DNA from: CAVRQM01 sp963723455
Lineage (GTDB): Bacteria; Pseudomonadota; Alphaproteobacteria; Acetobacterales; Acetobacteraceae
Length of the DNA stretch: 64,000 bases
NCBI GenBank assembly: GCA_963723455.1
Contig: CAVRQM010000004.1
Span: 186,001 to 250,000, forward strand
Reading direction: 5' to 3'
In this document: positions 17,419 through 26,562 of the stretch, piece after piece
How positions within the stretch are numbered: position 1 is the stretch's first letter
How the letters are laid out: each line of letters opens with the position of its first letter
The notes under the pieces: model-generated
Told to the model about the DNA's origin: nothing
The model's input: only the letters and a program-made list of their open reading frames with translations
Databases searched by the model: none
Position numbers and translations under genes: made by a program

Positions 17419-19716
17419 CGGGCTGCCGTCCCCGCCGCACCACTCCACCCAGACCCGGCGCAGCGCCGCGCCGAGGTTGCGCCCGAATCGCGGGCCATCG
17501 CAAAGCGGGCTGGCCCGCACCCGCTCGCGCAGCCCGGCCCGCAACGCCGCCAAGGCGTCCAGGTCGGCGGCCCGTCGGATCGCCTGCGCACGGTAGGCCA
17601 GCAGGTCGGGCGCCACCCAGTCGTCCAGCCCGGCATTGCACAGATGGCTGGTGGAATGGCGCGCGGCAAAGGTCTCGCCCGGCGCGGTCAGCACCGGAAC
17701 CCCCATCCACAACGCCTCGCACGTGGTCAGGCCGCCGGAATAGGGATGCGGATCCAGCACCACGTCGATATCGCCGTATTCCGCTAGCAGCGCGCGATGC
17801 GGCGAGGCGCCGCGCAGGTCGATCCGGGCCGGGTCGATGCCGCCAGCGACGAAACGGCGGCGCGCCGCATCGGCGGTCGCCGGCTCGTCGAACTGATGCG
17901 TCTTTAGCACCAGCCGCGCGCCCGGCGCCGCGCGCAGGATGTCGCACCACGCCGCGACCACCGCCGGCGTGATCTTGGCATAGTTGTTGAAGCACCCGAA
18001 GGTGACGTGGCCGCGCCGCAGGGCCGGCAGCGGGGCCACCTCCGGGGCGTGCGGCGGCGGCGTGTAGCAGGCATAGCCGTCCGGCATCACCAGCAGCCGC
18101 TCCGAATAGGTGGCGGCCAGCCCGGGCGGGGTCTCCCAGCGGTCGGTGATGAACCAGTCCATTTCGGCCAAGCCGGTGCTGTGGGTCTGCATGCCGACCC
18201 ATTTGACCTGCACCGGCGCCAGCCGCTCGGCGCAATGCGCCAGCAGCCCCAAATCGCCATAGCCGCCGAGGTCGATCACGATGTCCAGGTCGAGCGCGCG
18301 CGCCTGCGCCGCCGGGTCGGCGCCCGCGACATGCCATTCGGATGCCGCCTGCCGGAAGCGGCGCTGCATCGGATCGGCGGATGGGGGCTGGCCGATGCAG
18401 ACCAGCTCGAACGCCGCCGGATCAAGATTCTCCAGGCCGGCCAGCGTCAGCCAGCCGACCGGATGGGTGCGCAGCGTCGCCGACAGCAGCCCGACGCGCA
18501 GCCGCTGGTCAGGTCGCGGCGGCCGCGGCCGCCGCCGCGGCAGCGGCGGCAGCCGGCCGCGCGGCGCCAGTTCGCCGGCCCGGCGCAGGACGGCCAGCAG
18601 CGCGGCGCCCCCGGCCGGCTCGGCGTAGGCCAGGGTCTGCGCCAGCGTTCGCCAGGCCAGGGGGGAATGCGGGTCGAGTTCCGTCGCGCGCCGTGCGACC
18701 GCCACGCCGCGCGCCTGCTCGCCCAGCGAGACCTCCGCCGCCGCCAGGCTGCACAGCAGGGTCGCCTGCTCGCCATGCGCGGCCAGCAGCGTCTCCAGTT
18801 CGGCGCGCGCCTCGGCATGGCGGTGCGCCCGGGTCAGCGCCACGGCGTAGTTGTTGCGCAGCGCCGCATCGTCCGGCGCCAGCTCCAGCGCCCGGCGCAG
18901 CGCCGGTATCGCCGCCTCCGGCCGTGGGCCGCGCAGCAGGGCGTTGCCCAGCAGCGCGGCTGGCAGCGGGTCGTCGGGGGCCAGCGCCACCGCCGTCTCC
19001 AGCGCGGCAGCGGCCTCGTCCGGCCGCCCCATCAGAGACAGCAGCGCGCCGCTGCCGGCCAGCGCGGCGACATCCAGCGGATCGGCCAGAGCTGCTGATT
19101 GCAGGGTCGCCAGCGCGGCCTCGCCCTGGCCCGCCCGCATCGCCGCCTCGGCCAGCCGCACCGCGATCGCTACGCTGGCCGGTGCGAGCGCGTGCGCGCG
19201 CGACAGCGCGGCGTGGCCGGCCCCGGCATCGTCGGTCAGCAGCAGCGCGGCGCCCAGCGCGTCCCACGCCTGCCAACTGTCCGGCTGCACCGCGCAGCAG
19301 CGCAGCAGCAGGGTCTGCGCCCGGACCGCCTCGCCCATGCGCAGACGCAGCATCGCCAGCCCAAGCAGCGCCTCCGGGCGGGCGGGGTCGAGTTCCAGCG
19401 CGCGGTCATACGCCGCGACCGCGCGCGGCAGGTCGCCATCGGCGCGAAACAGCTCGGCCAGCCGCAGCGGCGGCTCGGCCCAGCCGGGCCGCTGCCATTC
19501 CAGGTCGCGCATGATCGTCTCGGCCAGCGCGCGGTCCCCCGCGTGCTGTTCGGCCAAGGCGAGGTTCAGGCGCGTCACCGGGTCGGCCGCGTCGGCGCAT
19601 GCCGCCTGCCGCAGCAGCGGCAGCGCCGCCGCATGATCGGCCTCCGCCAGGCGGGCCACTCCCTGTTCCGCCAGGCCCGGTTCGGCCGGCGCCCGTTGCG
19701 CCAGGGTGTCGCGCAT
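17392..19716 (-). CDS. TPR protein with OGT-like (GT41/SPINDLY-type) glycosyltransferase domain
   Basis: This 774-residue soluble protein has an N-terminal TPR superhelix (about 10-380) and a GT-B catalytic region (about 400-770). Catalytic-region signatures are VTFGCFNNYAKITP and LDPHPYSGGLTTCEALWMG, both typical of GT41. The usual DLxGHT segment reads DLGGYGD here, with Tyr in place of the His. Caulobacter FlmG has the same TPR plus GT layout and glycosylates flagellin. The position at the end of the flagellin arm supports the same role here (inference). Its ATG overlaps the stop of the methyltransferase gene (TGATG). Confidence 0.82.
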   Translation of the reverse strand: MRDTLAQRAPAEPGLAEQGVARLAEADHAAALPLLRQAACADAADPVTRLNLALAEQHAGDRALAETIMRDLEWQRPGWAEPPLRLAELFRADGDLPRAVAAYDRALELDPARPEALLGLAMLRLRMGEAVRAQTLLLRCCAVQPDSWQAWDALGAALLLTDDAGAGHAALSRAHALAPASVAIAVRLAEAAMRAGQGEAALATLQSAALADPLDVAALAGSGALLSLMGRPDEAAAALETAVALAPDDPLPAALLGNALLRGPRPEAAIPALRRALELAPDDAALRNNYAVALTRAHRHAEARAELETLLAAHGEQATLLCSLAAAEVSLGEQARGVAVARRATELDPHSPLAWRTLAQTLAYAEPAGGAALLAVLRRAGELAPRGRLPPLPRRRPRPPRPDQRLRVGLLSATLRTHPVGWLTLAGLENLDPAAFELVCIGQPPSADPMQRRFRQAASEWHVAGADPAAQARALDLDIVIDLGGYGDLGLLAHCAERLAPVQVKWVGMQTHSTGLAEMDWFITDRWETPPGLAATYSERLLVMPDGYACYTPPPHAPEVAPLPALRRGHVTFGCFNNYAKITPAVVAAWCDILRAAPGARLVLKTHQFDEPATADAARRRFVAGGIDPARIDLRGASPHRALLAEYGDIDVVLDPHPYSGGLTTCEALWMGVPVLTAPGETFAARHSTSHLCNAGLDDWVAPDLLAYRAQAIRRAADLDALAALRAGLRERVRASPLCDGPRFGRNLGAALRRVWVEWCGGDGSPSSGQVAEP

Positions 19717-21182
19717 CAGCGGTCCGCCTTGGCCAGCACCGTGATCAGGCCGCTGACCGGCGCTGCGCCTTCGCGCCGCAACGGCTCCGCGGCAATCGAC
19801 CGTACCGCGAAGCCGCATCGCGCAGCGATCTCGGCCACATGGTCCGGCGCGTGGGCGTAGCGGCCGTGCGGCCCGAGCCGCCACGACGCGCCGTGCGGCA
19901 AGGATTCCAGCGACGCCAGCAGCAATCCGCCGGGCAGCAGGCGCCGGTGCAGCGCGCCCAGCACCGGGCCGAGCGCGCCGACATAGCACAGCACGTCGGC
20001 GGCGACCGCCACCGCATAGTCCGGCCCCTCCTGCGACAGCCCGGCCAGCAGCGATGCCTCGGTCAGCGTGTCGTACAGCCCCGTCGCGCGGGCGATCGCC
20101 AGCATCTTCGGCGACAGGTCGATGCCGTGCCACGGGCCGAGCGGCAGGTCCGACATGGCCACCGCAGCCAGCCCGGTGCCGCAGCCGAGGTCGAGTACCG
20201 GGCCGAGCCGGCCCTGGCCGCCGAGCGGCAGATGCGCCCGCGTCGCCTCGCGCAGCAGCCCCGGCACACGGTAGCCCAGGCCGATGACATGCGCCTCGAA
20301 CGTCTCGGCATAGCCGTCGAACAGCACGCGCACGTAGTCATCGGCGGCCTGCTCCGCCGGCGGCAGGCGGCCGCTTGCGGCGACCAGATGGCGAACATAG
20401 GCGTCCTCCGGCGCCAGCTTGAGCGCCTCGGCATAGGCGTCCCCGGCCGCCTCGTGCCGCCCCAGGCTGGACAGCGCGTGTCCAAGCATGCCGAACAGGC
20501 AGGCATCCATCACCCCGTGGCGCTGCGCCGCGCGGGCGATGTCCACCGCGTGCGGGAAATCCCGCACGGCGATCGCCAGCCGCAGCGCCGCGTTGCGCAG
20601 TTTCAGGCTGGACGGCGCGCGGGCGATGCCGGCGTCCAGGGTCGCGGCAGCCGCCGCCGCCTCGCCCGCGAGTTCCTGCGCGCGGGCCAGCGCCAGGCGG
20701 AACACCGGGTCATCCGGCGCGGCCCGCACCGCCTCGTCCAGGCAGGCGAGCGCGTCGGACAGATGGCCGAGTTCGGCCATCGCGATGCCGAGCGCGGCCT
20801 TGGCGCGCGGCAGGCCGGGTGCGGCGATCACCGCCTCGGCCGCATCGGTCGCGGCGCCGGCCGGATCGTCGGCCATCAGCCGCGCCTCCACCCGGATCAG
20901 CCGGATCGCCGCGCCGTCGACGCCCAGCGCGATCGCCGAGTCCAGCAGCGCCAGCGCGTCGCGCGGCCGGCCGGCCTGGATCAGCAGTTGCGCTTCCAGC
21001 ATGTCGGCATCGGCGGCATCGCTGCCACGCCCGGCCGTCCCCAGCCGACGCAGCGCCGCCAGCACCGCCAGCGCCGCCTCGCGCCGCCCCGTCGCCGCCA
21101 GGATGTGCGCGCGGGCCAGCAGCGCCGCCGCGTCCGGCGGCGGGGCGGAAGGAATCGGGGCTCTGGCGGACAACGCATTCAT
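19716..21182 (-). CDS. TPR-containing SAM-dependent methyltransferase
   Basis: This 488-residue protein has TPR-like helical repeats over about residues 15-270 and a class I methyltransferase domain over about 285-480. The SAM-binding motif VLDLGCGTGLAAVAM is clear. The linker DDYVRVLFDGYAETFEAHV is a common phrase of TPR-methyltransferases. It lies between the flagellin operon genes and the OGT-like gene and is coupled to the latter. A role in modifying flagellin or its glycan is inferred from this context and not shown by sequence. Confidence 0.82.
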   Translation of the reverse strand: MNALSARAPIPSAPPPDAAALLARAHILAATGRREAALAVLAALRRLGTAGRGSDAADADMLEAQLLIQAGRPRDALALLDSAIALGVDGAAIRLIRVEARLMADDPAGAATDAAEAVIAAPGLPRAKAALGIAMAELGHLSDALACLDEAVRAAPDDPVFRLALARAQELAGEAAAAAATLDAGIARAPSSLKLRNAALRLAIAVRDFPHAVDIARAAQRHGVMDACLFGMLGHALSSLGRHEAAGDAYAEALKLAPEDAYVRHLVAASGRLPPAEQAADDYVRVLFDGYAETFEAHVIGLGYRVPGLLREATRAHLPLGGQGRLGPVLDLGCGTGLAAVAMSDLPLGPWHGIDLSPKMLAIARATGLYDTLTEASLLAGLSQEGPDYAVAVAADVLCYVGALGPVLGALHRRLLPGGLLLASLESLPHGASWRLGPHGRYAHAPDHVAEIAARCGFAVRSIAAEPLRREGAAPVSGLITVLAKADR

Positions 21183-21218
21183 GCTCGGCTCCTGCGACTA
21201 TTTCGCGGCTGTCGCGCG

Positions 21219-22052
21219 TCAGGCCAGCAGGCCCTGCGCCTGGACCGCCAGCGAATCGATGCTGGCGGCGCCGGTGCTGCTCGACTGCTGTTGCGCCTGC
21301 AGCAGGTATTGCTGCGTGAAGCTGTCAACGAAACTCGGATCCTTGAAGCGGGAGATGTCCACCTGCGAGCTGATCGCCTGCTCCTGCGCCCCGAGATCCT
21401 GGTAGGCGATCTGCGGCGGGATGCCGAGCGCGGTCGTGACGACGGTGCGGAAGGTGGGGTCACCCAGCACCTGATCGACCGACGTGATCGAGGATGCGCG
21501 GTGGCGAAAGTCCAGCGCGTTCGACAGGCCCGGCGTGCTGGCGTCCAGCGACTGCCGCCACAGCACCTCGGCATAGCCGCTGGCCAGGGTCGAGAGCACC
21601 TGCGGGTTTTGCAGGGTCGCGAGGCCGGTGGTGGCGAAGCTGTACAGGCCGGCCACGGATTTCCAGCGCGTGTCGGACAGCTGGTTGGCCAGCGAGCTGG
21701 GATCACCAAGGTTGGACAGCAGCGCCTTCTGGGCCAGCGCCGTGTAGGCCGCCTGGTCGCCCAGGCCGTTGGCGGTCAGCAGCACATTCAGCACGTCAGG
21801 GTTCTGCAGCAGCGCGGTGACGCTGGTCGCCTTGCTGACGGCGGCGATGAAGCTCGCGATCGTGCGCTGCACCTGCGGCTGCTGCGCGGTCGCGGCGATG
21901 TCCTGTGTCTGGTCCTGCTCGGCGGTCTGCAGCGCCACCAGCGGATTGCCGGCGCTGCCCGCAGCGGTCGAGGTGACCAGCGCGGTGATGGCGTCGATCG
22001 GGCTGGCGCCCGACCCGCCGTACAGCACGCTGTAGTCGACCGTGCCGCTCAC
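21219..22052 (-). CDS. DUF1217 flagellar-cluster protein
   Basis: This 277-residue protein is rich in Ala, Gln and Ser and mostly helical. Segments such as LLQNPDVLNVLLTANGLG, a repeated RW-KSVAGLYSF type block and KDPSFVDSFTQQYLL match the DUF1217 family found in alphaproteobacterial flagellar clusters. The function is unknown. The start is a GTG that overlaps the flaF stop (GTGA), so it is coupled to flaF. No signal peptide is present. Confidence 0.78.
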   Translation of the reverse strand: MSGTVDYSVLYGGSGASPIDAITALVTSTAAGSAGNPLVALQTAEQDQTQDIAATAQQPQVQRTIASFIAAVSKATSVTALLQNPDVLNVLLTANGLGDQAAYTALAQKALLSNLGDPSSLANQLSDTRWKSVAGLYSFATTGLATLQNPQVLSTLASGYAEVLWRQSLDASTPGLSNALDFRHRASSITSVDQVLGDPTFRTVVTTALGIPPQIAYQDLGAQEQAISSQVDISRFKDPSFVDSFTQQYLLQAQQQSSSTGAASIDSLAVQAQGLLA

Positions 22053-22399
22053 GCAGGCGGGCCGGCCAGCCCGGCGGCAAGGTTTTCGTTGATGGCGACG
22101 AGGAACTCGAAATCCGGCGCGGCGCGGCGCATCTCGCGCTGCACCGCCAGCCCGATCGAGACGATCGACGCGCATAGCGTCTGCGGCAGCGCGTTGTCCG
22201 GGTCGCGCACCAGTCCCATCACCGTGCTCCATAGCCGGTCATTGTCGGCCAGGGCGCGGATGCGGGCGCGCGCGGAGCCGTGGCGCGCGTCGCGCAGCGC
22301 CGCATTGGCGCGACGGAAAACCTCGGCCTCCTGCTCGCGCGGGCTGCGGTGGGCGGAACTTGCGGCATAGGCGAGGGCGGCCTGGAGCGGGTTCGACAT
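22049..22399 (-). CDS. flaF: Flagellar biosynthesis regulator FlaF
   Basis: This 116-residue helical cytosolic protein begins MSNPLQAALAYA. FlaF promotes flagellin secretion and translation, acting opposite to FlbT in Caulobacter and Brucella. The arginine-rich middle and the C-terminal EFLVAINENLAAGL are family-like. A GGAG lies 9 nt before the ATG chosen here; another in-frame ATG two codons upstream (22405) is too close to it. It follows flbT by about 29 nt and overlaps the DUF1217 start. Confidence 0.88.
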   Translation of the reverse strand: MSNPLQAALAYAASSAHRSPREQEAEVFRRANAALRDARHGSARARIRALADNDRLWSTVMGLVRDPDNALPQTLCASIVSIGLAVQREMRRAAPDFEFLVAINENLAAGLAGPPA

Positions 22400-22427
22400 C
22401 GGCATTTTCTCCGAGAGAGGTCGCGGG

Positions 22428-22850
22428 TCAGCTTGGTGGGGCGGCTGGGAACGCGGGCGTGCGGCCAAGCACCGCGTCCTCGTGACGGATGATCCGCCGC
22501 GCGAGCTTGAGCGCCTGGTAGCAGTCATCGGCCAGCGCGCAGTCCAGCGCCCGGTCCAGGATCTCGCGCGCCAGCCCCGAGGTTGACGCAGCCTTGAACT
22601 CGGCGATCAGCTCCCGCGCCGCGACCAGTCCGCGCCCGCGCTCGTCCTCGGTGCCGATATACGCCGATTGCAGGGCGAAATAGATGCGCCGCGCCGGAGT
22701 GCTGCATTGGTCCGGAGCCATGATCTGCTTGCCGAACAGGAACCGCGCATGCGCCGTCAGCTCGATGCGCGACTTCGTGCGGAAGCGGATCGGCGCCCCG
22801 TTGACGATCATCATCTCGCCCTGCCGCAACTCCAGAACCAGCGCCGACAT
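22428..22850 (-). CDS. flbT: Flagellin mRNA regulator FlbT
   Basis: This 140-residue protein matches FlbT, which binds the 5' untranslated region of flagellin mRNA and limits its translation in alphaproteobacteria. Typical features are the N-terminal L-ELRQGEMMIVNGAPIRF and FGKQIMAPDQ-STPARRIYFALQ. It follows the flagellin gene directly, separated by a strong hairpin, and precedes flaF. That flagellin-flbT-flaF order is classic. The C-terminal Pro/Ala tail is variable. Confidence 0.93.
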   Translation of the reverse strand: MSALVLELRQGEMMIVNGAPIRFRTKSRIELTAHARFLFGKQIMAPDQCSTPARRIYFALQSAYIGTEDERGRGLVAARELIAEFKAASTSGLAREILDRALDCALADDCYQALKLARRIIRHEDAVLGRTPAFPAAPPS

Positions 22851-22877
22851 CCTGTGCTCCCGCCATTGTTGGGCCTG

Positions 22878-22909
22878 CCGGCGCGGCGGTGCGCGTGCCG
22901 CCGCGCCGG
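22878..22909 (-). terminator. 12-bp perfect hairpin between flagellin and flbT
   Basis: CCGGCGCGGCGG (22878-22889) and its exact reverse complement (22898-22909) enclose an 8-nt loop. It lies 15 nt past the flagellin stop. No T-run follows, so it may be an mRNA 3'-end stabiliser or attenuator more than a classical terminator. It would let flagellin mRNA outnumber flbT-flaF mRNA. Confidence 0.6.
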
Positions 22910-22923
22910 ACCGAACTGGCGGA

Positions 22924-23769
22924 TTACTGGAACAGCTTGAGCAGGCTCTGCGGCGCCTGGTTGGCGATCGACAGCGACTGCGTGGCCAACTGCTGGCGGA
23001 CCTGCAGCGCCTGCAGTTGTGCCGATTCCTGCGTCAGGTTGGCATCGACCAGCGCGCCGAGGCCGGCGTTCAGCGCGTCGATCTTGTTGTTGTTGTAGGT
23101 CTGCTGTCCGCTGACGAAGTTCGATGCCGCGCCATAGGTGTTCAGCTGCGTCTCAAGCGTGCTCTGCGCGTTGATGAACGTGCCGGTGCTGGAGATCAGC
23201 CCGGTGACCGCGGTGGCGCTGTTGAGCTGCGTCGTGGTGAACGCGACCGAGGCGTACAGCGAGGAGCCGCTGAACGAGTTGATGTTGTAGCTGCTGCCGG
23301 TCTCGTTGCGGATGACGTTGACGGCGCCATAGGTGCCGCTGCTGCCGGTCAGGTTGCCGATCAGCGTCTTGCCGCCGTACGATGCGTCCTGGATGTTGGC
23401 CTTCACCAGGGCGATCTGCTGCTGGTACGACGTGATGTACTGCGCGCGCGTGGTGCCCTCGACGCCGGAGCCGGACAGGTTCACCAGCAGGTCGCGGGCG
23501 CTGGCCAGCGCGTTGGAAACGCTGGTCAGGGCGCTCGACGTGGTCTGCAGGATGCCGGTGGTGTTGCCGAGCTGCTGGTTGGCGGTGGTCAGCGCGCCGA
23601 CATCCGAGCGCACCCGCTGCGCCACGGCGAACGCCGCGCCGTCGTCGGTTGCGTCGGCCACGCGGTAGCCGGTGGAGATCTGCTTCTGCGTCGATTGCAG
23701 CTGCGAGCTGGTGGTGTTCAGGATTTCGACCGCGAGCGCCGCGGCGTTGTTGGTGATGATCGAGTTCAT
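22924..23769 (-). CDS. fliC: Flagellin
   Basis: This 281-residue filament protein has conserved N-terminal (about 1-135, MNSIITNNAAALAVEILN) and C-terminal (about 200-281, QQLATQSLSIANQAPQSLL) D0/D1 domains. Only a short central part (about 135-200) separates them. There are few aromatic residues and many Ser, Thr and Asn, giving acceptor sites for O-glycosylation. It is exported by the flagellar type III apparatus without a signal peptide. It is preceded by a 108-nt gap to flgL that should hold its promoter, and followed by the hairpin and flbT. Confidence 0.95.
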   Translation of the reverse strand: MNSIITNNAAALAVEILNTTSSQLQSTQKQISTGYRVADATDDGAAFAVAQRVRSDVGALTTANQQLGNTTGILQTTSSALTSVSNALASARDLLVNLSGSGVEGTTRAQYITSYQQQIALVKANIQDASYGGKTLIGNLTGSSGTYGAVNVIRNETGSSYNINSFSGSSLYASVAFTTTQLNSATAVTGLISSTGTFINAQSTLETQLNTYGAASNFVSGQQTYNNNKIDALNAGLGALVDANLTQESAQLQALQVRQQLATQSLSIANQAPQSLLKLFQ

Positions 23770-23877
23770 GGCTGTTTTCCCTCGTGGGTAAGTCGGTTGA
23801 GCATGTCCCCGCGGTTTTGCAGGCTTCCGCCGATCCTTGCGCGACCGGCTTAACGTCGCGTGAAGGCGGCAGCGGTT

Positions 23878-24981
23878 TCAGCCGCCGGCGAGGTATTTGG
23901 TCAGCGACAGCGACTGCAGCCCCGAGATCAGCTGGTACGAGGCCTGCAACTGGGTCTGCGCCGCGGTCAGGCTGGTCAGCGTCTTGGCCATGTCCACGTT
24001 CTGCACGCCGGAGAGCTGCGCGGTCATCGCATCGGCGGTGTCCTGCAGCTGCGTCTGCGTCGCGGTGAGCTGGGTCTGTCGGTTGCCCATCACGCCGGCG
24101 TCCTCGTTCAGCGCCGAGATCGCGCCGCCCAGGCTGGTGCGCACGTCGGCGACCACCGCGGCGAATCCCGCCGTGCCGAGCTGGCTGCTCGACAGCGAGC
24201 CGAGCGTGGTCAGCGCGCGCAGGATGTCGCGGGTGTATGATCCGGTGGTCGAGGGTCCGGTCGAGGCGATGTCGGCGTTGGCGCTGGCCAGGATGCCGGC
24301 CGGCACGCGCTGGCCGTCGCCGACCTGCACGGTGGGGCGCAGGCCGTTCACGGCTGCTGCGGGCTGCGACAGCGCGGCGGAGAACGGCGAGACCCCGGCG
24401 GCGTTGGAACTGGCGGCAACCAGCGTGCTGGCGATCACCGCCGTCGCGCCGCCGCCGCCCAGCCCGGCCACCGCCGCCTGGATCTGCGTGGCGAAGCCGC
24501 TCGTCCAGATCGCATCCGGGTTCGGCACCGGCGGGTTGGCGCCGTCCTGGCCGGCGAAGACGTACCCGCCGCTGCCGTCGGTGCTGTCCAGCAGACCGCC
24601 AACCTGCGCCAGGGCGCTCTGCGCCTGCGCCGCGATGCTGTCCACCGTGCCGGGATCGAGGCCGTTCAGTTCGTTGGTATCTGCAAAGAAGGTGCTGGCG
24701 ATCGAGCTGATGCTGCTCAGCGCGGTCTGCGCCACCTGCATCCGCCCGCTGGCTGCGCCGATGTCGTTCTGCCAGGCCTGATTATGCGCGATCGCCGGCT
24801 GCAGCGACAGCGACACCGACGCCTGCGCGCCCAGCCCGGCATAGGTGCTGGATACCAGCCCGCTGCCCGCCTGTTGCGTCAACGTGTCCAGCGTCTGCTG
24901 CGCGGCGTGGCTGTCGGCGACGATGACGCCGAGCAGGCCGTAGCCGGACCCGGAGCCGCCGATCGGCAGGCTGCCGCTCAT
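23878..24981 (-). CDS. flgL: Flagellar hook-filament junction protein FlgL-like
   Basis: This 367-residue protein of the flagellin superfamily has an N-terminal coiled-coil half and a C-terminal half ending LQASYQLISGLQSLSLTKYL. It sits directly behind flgK, which fits HAP3 better than a second flagellin. A GGGAGAG ribosome site lies before the ATG at 24981. The N-terminus is atypical, with a Gly/Ser-rich GGSGSGYGLLG segment. It starts 16 nt after the flgK stop, so it belongs to the flgE-K-L group. Confidence 0.85.
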   Translation of the reverse strand: MSGSLPIGGSGSGYGLLGVIVADSHAAQQTLDTLTQQAGSGLVSSTYAGLGAQASVSLSLQPAIAHNQAWQNDIGAASGRMQVAQTALSSISSIASTFFADTNELNGLDPGTVDSIAAQAQSALAQVGGLLDSTDGSGGYVFAGQDGANPPVPNPDAIWTSGFATQIQAAVAGLGGGGATAVIASTLVAASSNAAGVSPFSAALSQPAAAVNGLRPTVQVGDGQRVPAGILASANADIASTGPSTTGSYTRDILRALTTLGSLSSSQLGTAGFAAVVADVRTSLGGAISALNEDAGVMGNRQTQLTATQTQLQDTADAMTAQLSGVQNVDMAKTLTSLTAAQTQLQASYQLISGLQSLSLTKYLAGG

Positions 24982-24997
24982 CGCACTCTCCCGCGTG

Positions 24998-26533
24998 TCA
25001 ATTGACCACCATCGCCAGCAGCGCCGTCCACATCGCCTGCACCGTGCTGACCACCTTGGCGTTCGCGCCATAGGCGTTCTGCAGCTCGATCATGTGCGAC
25101 ATCTCGGTGTCGATCGACACGCCGGAGCTGCTGGTCAGCCGCGCCTGCAGCCCGGTCTGCAGCGATTGCGCCGCGGTCAGCGCGCTGCCGACCGCGCTGG
25201 TGGTCTGCGACATCGCGCCGACCAGCGATGCCGCGAAGCCGCCCAGATCGGGCGCCGGGCTGAAGCCGGCGCTCTGGTCGCCGCCGGGGCCGAGGCCGCT
25301 GCCCGAGGGCGCGTTCTGCGGCACGCCGGATTGCGCCTGGGTGCCGAGTGCAAAATCCAGCACCCGCGCGATCATGCCGGTGAACCCGGCCGGTCCTGTG
25401 GCGGGGTTGGGGGTGAACGCGCTGGCGCCGGTCGGACTGCCCGCCACCGCATGCGTGCCGTCGCGCACCAGCGACGGCTGCGCCGTCACCGCCGGGTTGA
25501 CGGTGATTTCGGAGGCGAAGCCGACATAGCCCGATTGCGCGTCCGGTCCGGTGGCGGCCGGCACCGTTCCCGCAGCATTGGTGAACAGCGTCAGGCCCTG
25601 CTGGTCGAACCGGGTCGCCAACGTGTGGGAAAACTCGTCCAGCCCGGCCTGCATCACCGGCAGCGTGCTGTCGCGCAGCGTCAGGTTGGCGCCGAGCTGG
25701 CCGGCGCTGCCCAGCTGTCGGGTCACATCGACCCCGCCCAGCATCACCCCGGGCACCGCCGGATCGGCCGGATAGGTGGCGTTCGCTCCCATGCTCGCCG
25801 GCGCCAGGCTGAGCGGCGGGCTGCCGGGCCGGGTCGGCAGGCTCAGTCCGCCGCCGGTGACCAGCAGCACGCTGCCGTCCGCCTGCGGCAACTGGCGCAC
25901 CGGCAGCAGCGTGTTGAGCTGGTCCACCGCGGCATCGCGCTGGTTCTGCAGGTCGGCGGTGCTGCCGCCCTGCGCCTGCAGCGCGGCGATCTGGCCGTTC
26001 AGCACGCCGATCTGGCGCAGCGTCGTGTTGATGCTGGCGACATCGGCGACGGCGGCGTCCTGCGCGCCCTGGCGGGCCAGCCCCACCGCCCCGCTCAGCG
26101 CATTGACCTGTGCCGCGACATTGCCGGCCGCGGCCACCACTGCCTGCTGCTGGGTCTGGTTCGACGGGTCACCCTCCAGCATGGAAAAGCCGTCCTGCAG
26201 CTTGCCGAGCAGGCTGGCCAGGTCGGTGCCGCCGCCGACCGCGCCCTGCACCTGGTCGATGCCGGACAGCCCCGCCTGTTGCGTCTGCAGCCCGGCCACC
26301 GAGGCGTTCTGCGCAAACACGCCGGCCTGCAGCTGCGCATCGAGCTGGCGCTGCGTCGGCAGGCTGCGCACGCCCATCCCCAGGCCGGCCGCGCTGATGC
26401 TTTCCTGCGTCGCCGTCTCGGCGGTCCAGTCGGCGGTGCCGGCGTTGGCGATGTTCTGGCCGACCACCGTCAGCGCGCGGTTGACCGTCAGCAATCCGCC
26501 ATCGGCGATCGCCAGGCTGGAATCGAGGCTCAT
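24998..26533 (-). CDS. flgK: Flagellar hook-associated protein FlgK
   Basis: This 511-residue HAP1 starts with the rod/hook-family N-terminal motif (ALTVVGQNIANAGTADWT) and ends with the matching C-terminal helix (EMSHMIELQNAYGANAKVV, then TVQAMWTALLAMV). It forms the junction between hook and filament together with FlgL. Middle sections resemble FlgK proteins. It follows flgE by about 29 nt. It is on the shorter side for FlgK but within range. Confidence 0.9.
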   Translation of the reverse strand: MSLDSSLAIADGGLLTVNRALTVVGQNIANAGTADWTAETATQESISAAGLGMGVRSLPTQRQLDAQLQAGVFAQNASVAGLQTQQAGLSGIDQVQGAVGGGTDLASLLGKLQDGFSMLEGDPSNQTQQQAVVAAAGNVAAQVNALSGAVGLARQGAQDAAVADVASINTTLRQIGVLNGQIAALQAQGGSTADLQNQRDAAVDQLNTLLPVRQLPQADGSVLLVTGGGLSLPTRPGSPPLSLAPASMGANATYPADPAVPGVMLGGVDVTRQLGSAGQLGANLTLRDSTLPVMQAGLDEFSHTLATRFDQQGLTLFTNAAGTVPAATGPDAQSGYVGFASEITVNPAVTAQPSLVRDGTHAVAGSPTGASAFTPNPATGPAGFTGMIARVLDFALGTQAQSGVPQNAPSGSGLGPGGDQSAGFSPAPDLGGFAASLVGAMSQTTSAVGSALTAAQSLQTGLQARLTSSSGVSIDTEMSHMIELQNAYGANAKVVSTVQAMWTALLAMVVN

Positions 26534-26562
26534 GGCGTGACGCCGCTTCGCACCGGGTCGGC

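Noticed and set aside
19599..22370. 923-codon plus-strand frame across the TPR methyltransferase and DUF1217 genes
   Set aside because: Spans three genes on the other strand and has an Arg/Gln/His-rich translation typical of antisense frames.
23822..23838. Possible sigma-54 site before flagellin (AAGGATCGGCGGAAGCC on the minus strand)
   Set aside because: Spacing GG-N10-GC holds, but the -24 box lacks the TGGCA core and the -12 box lacks TT; too weak to call.
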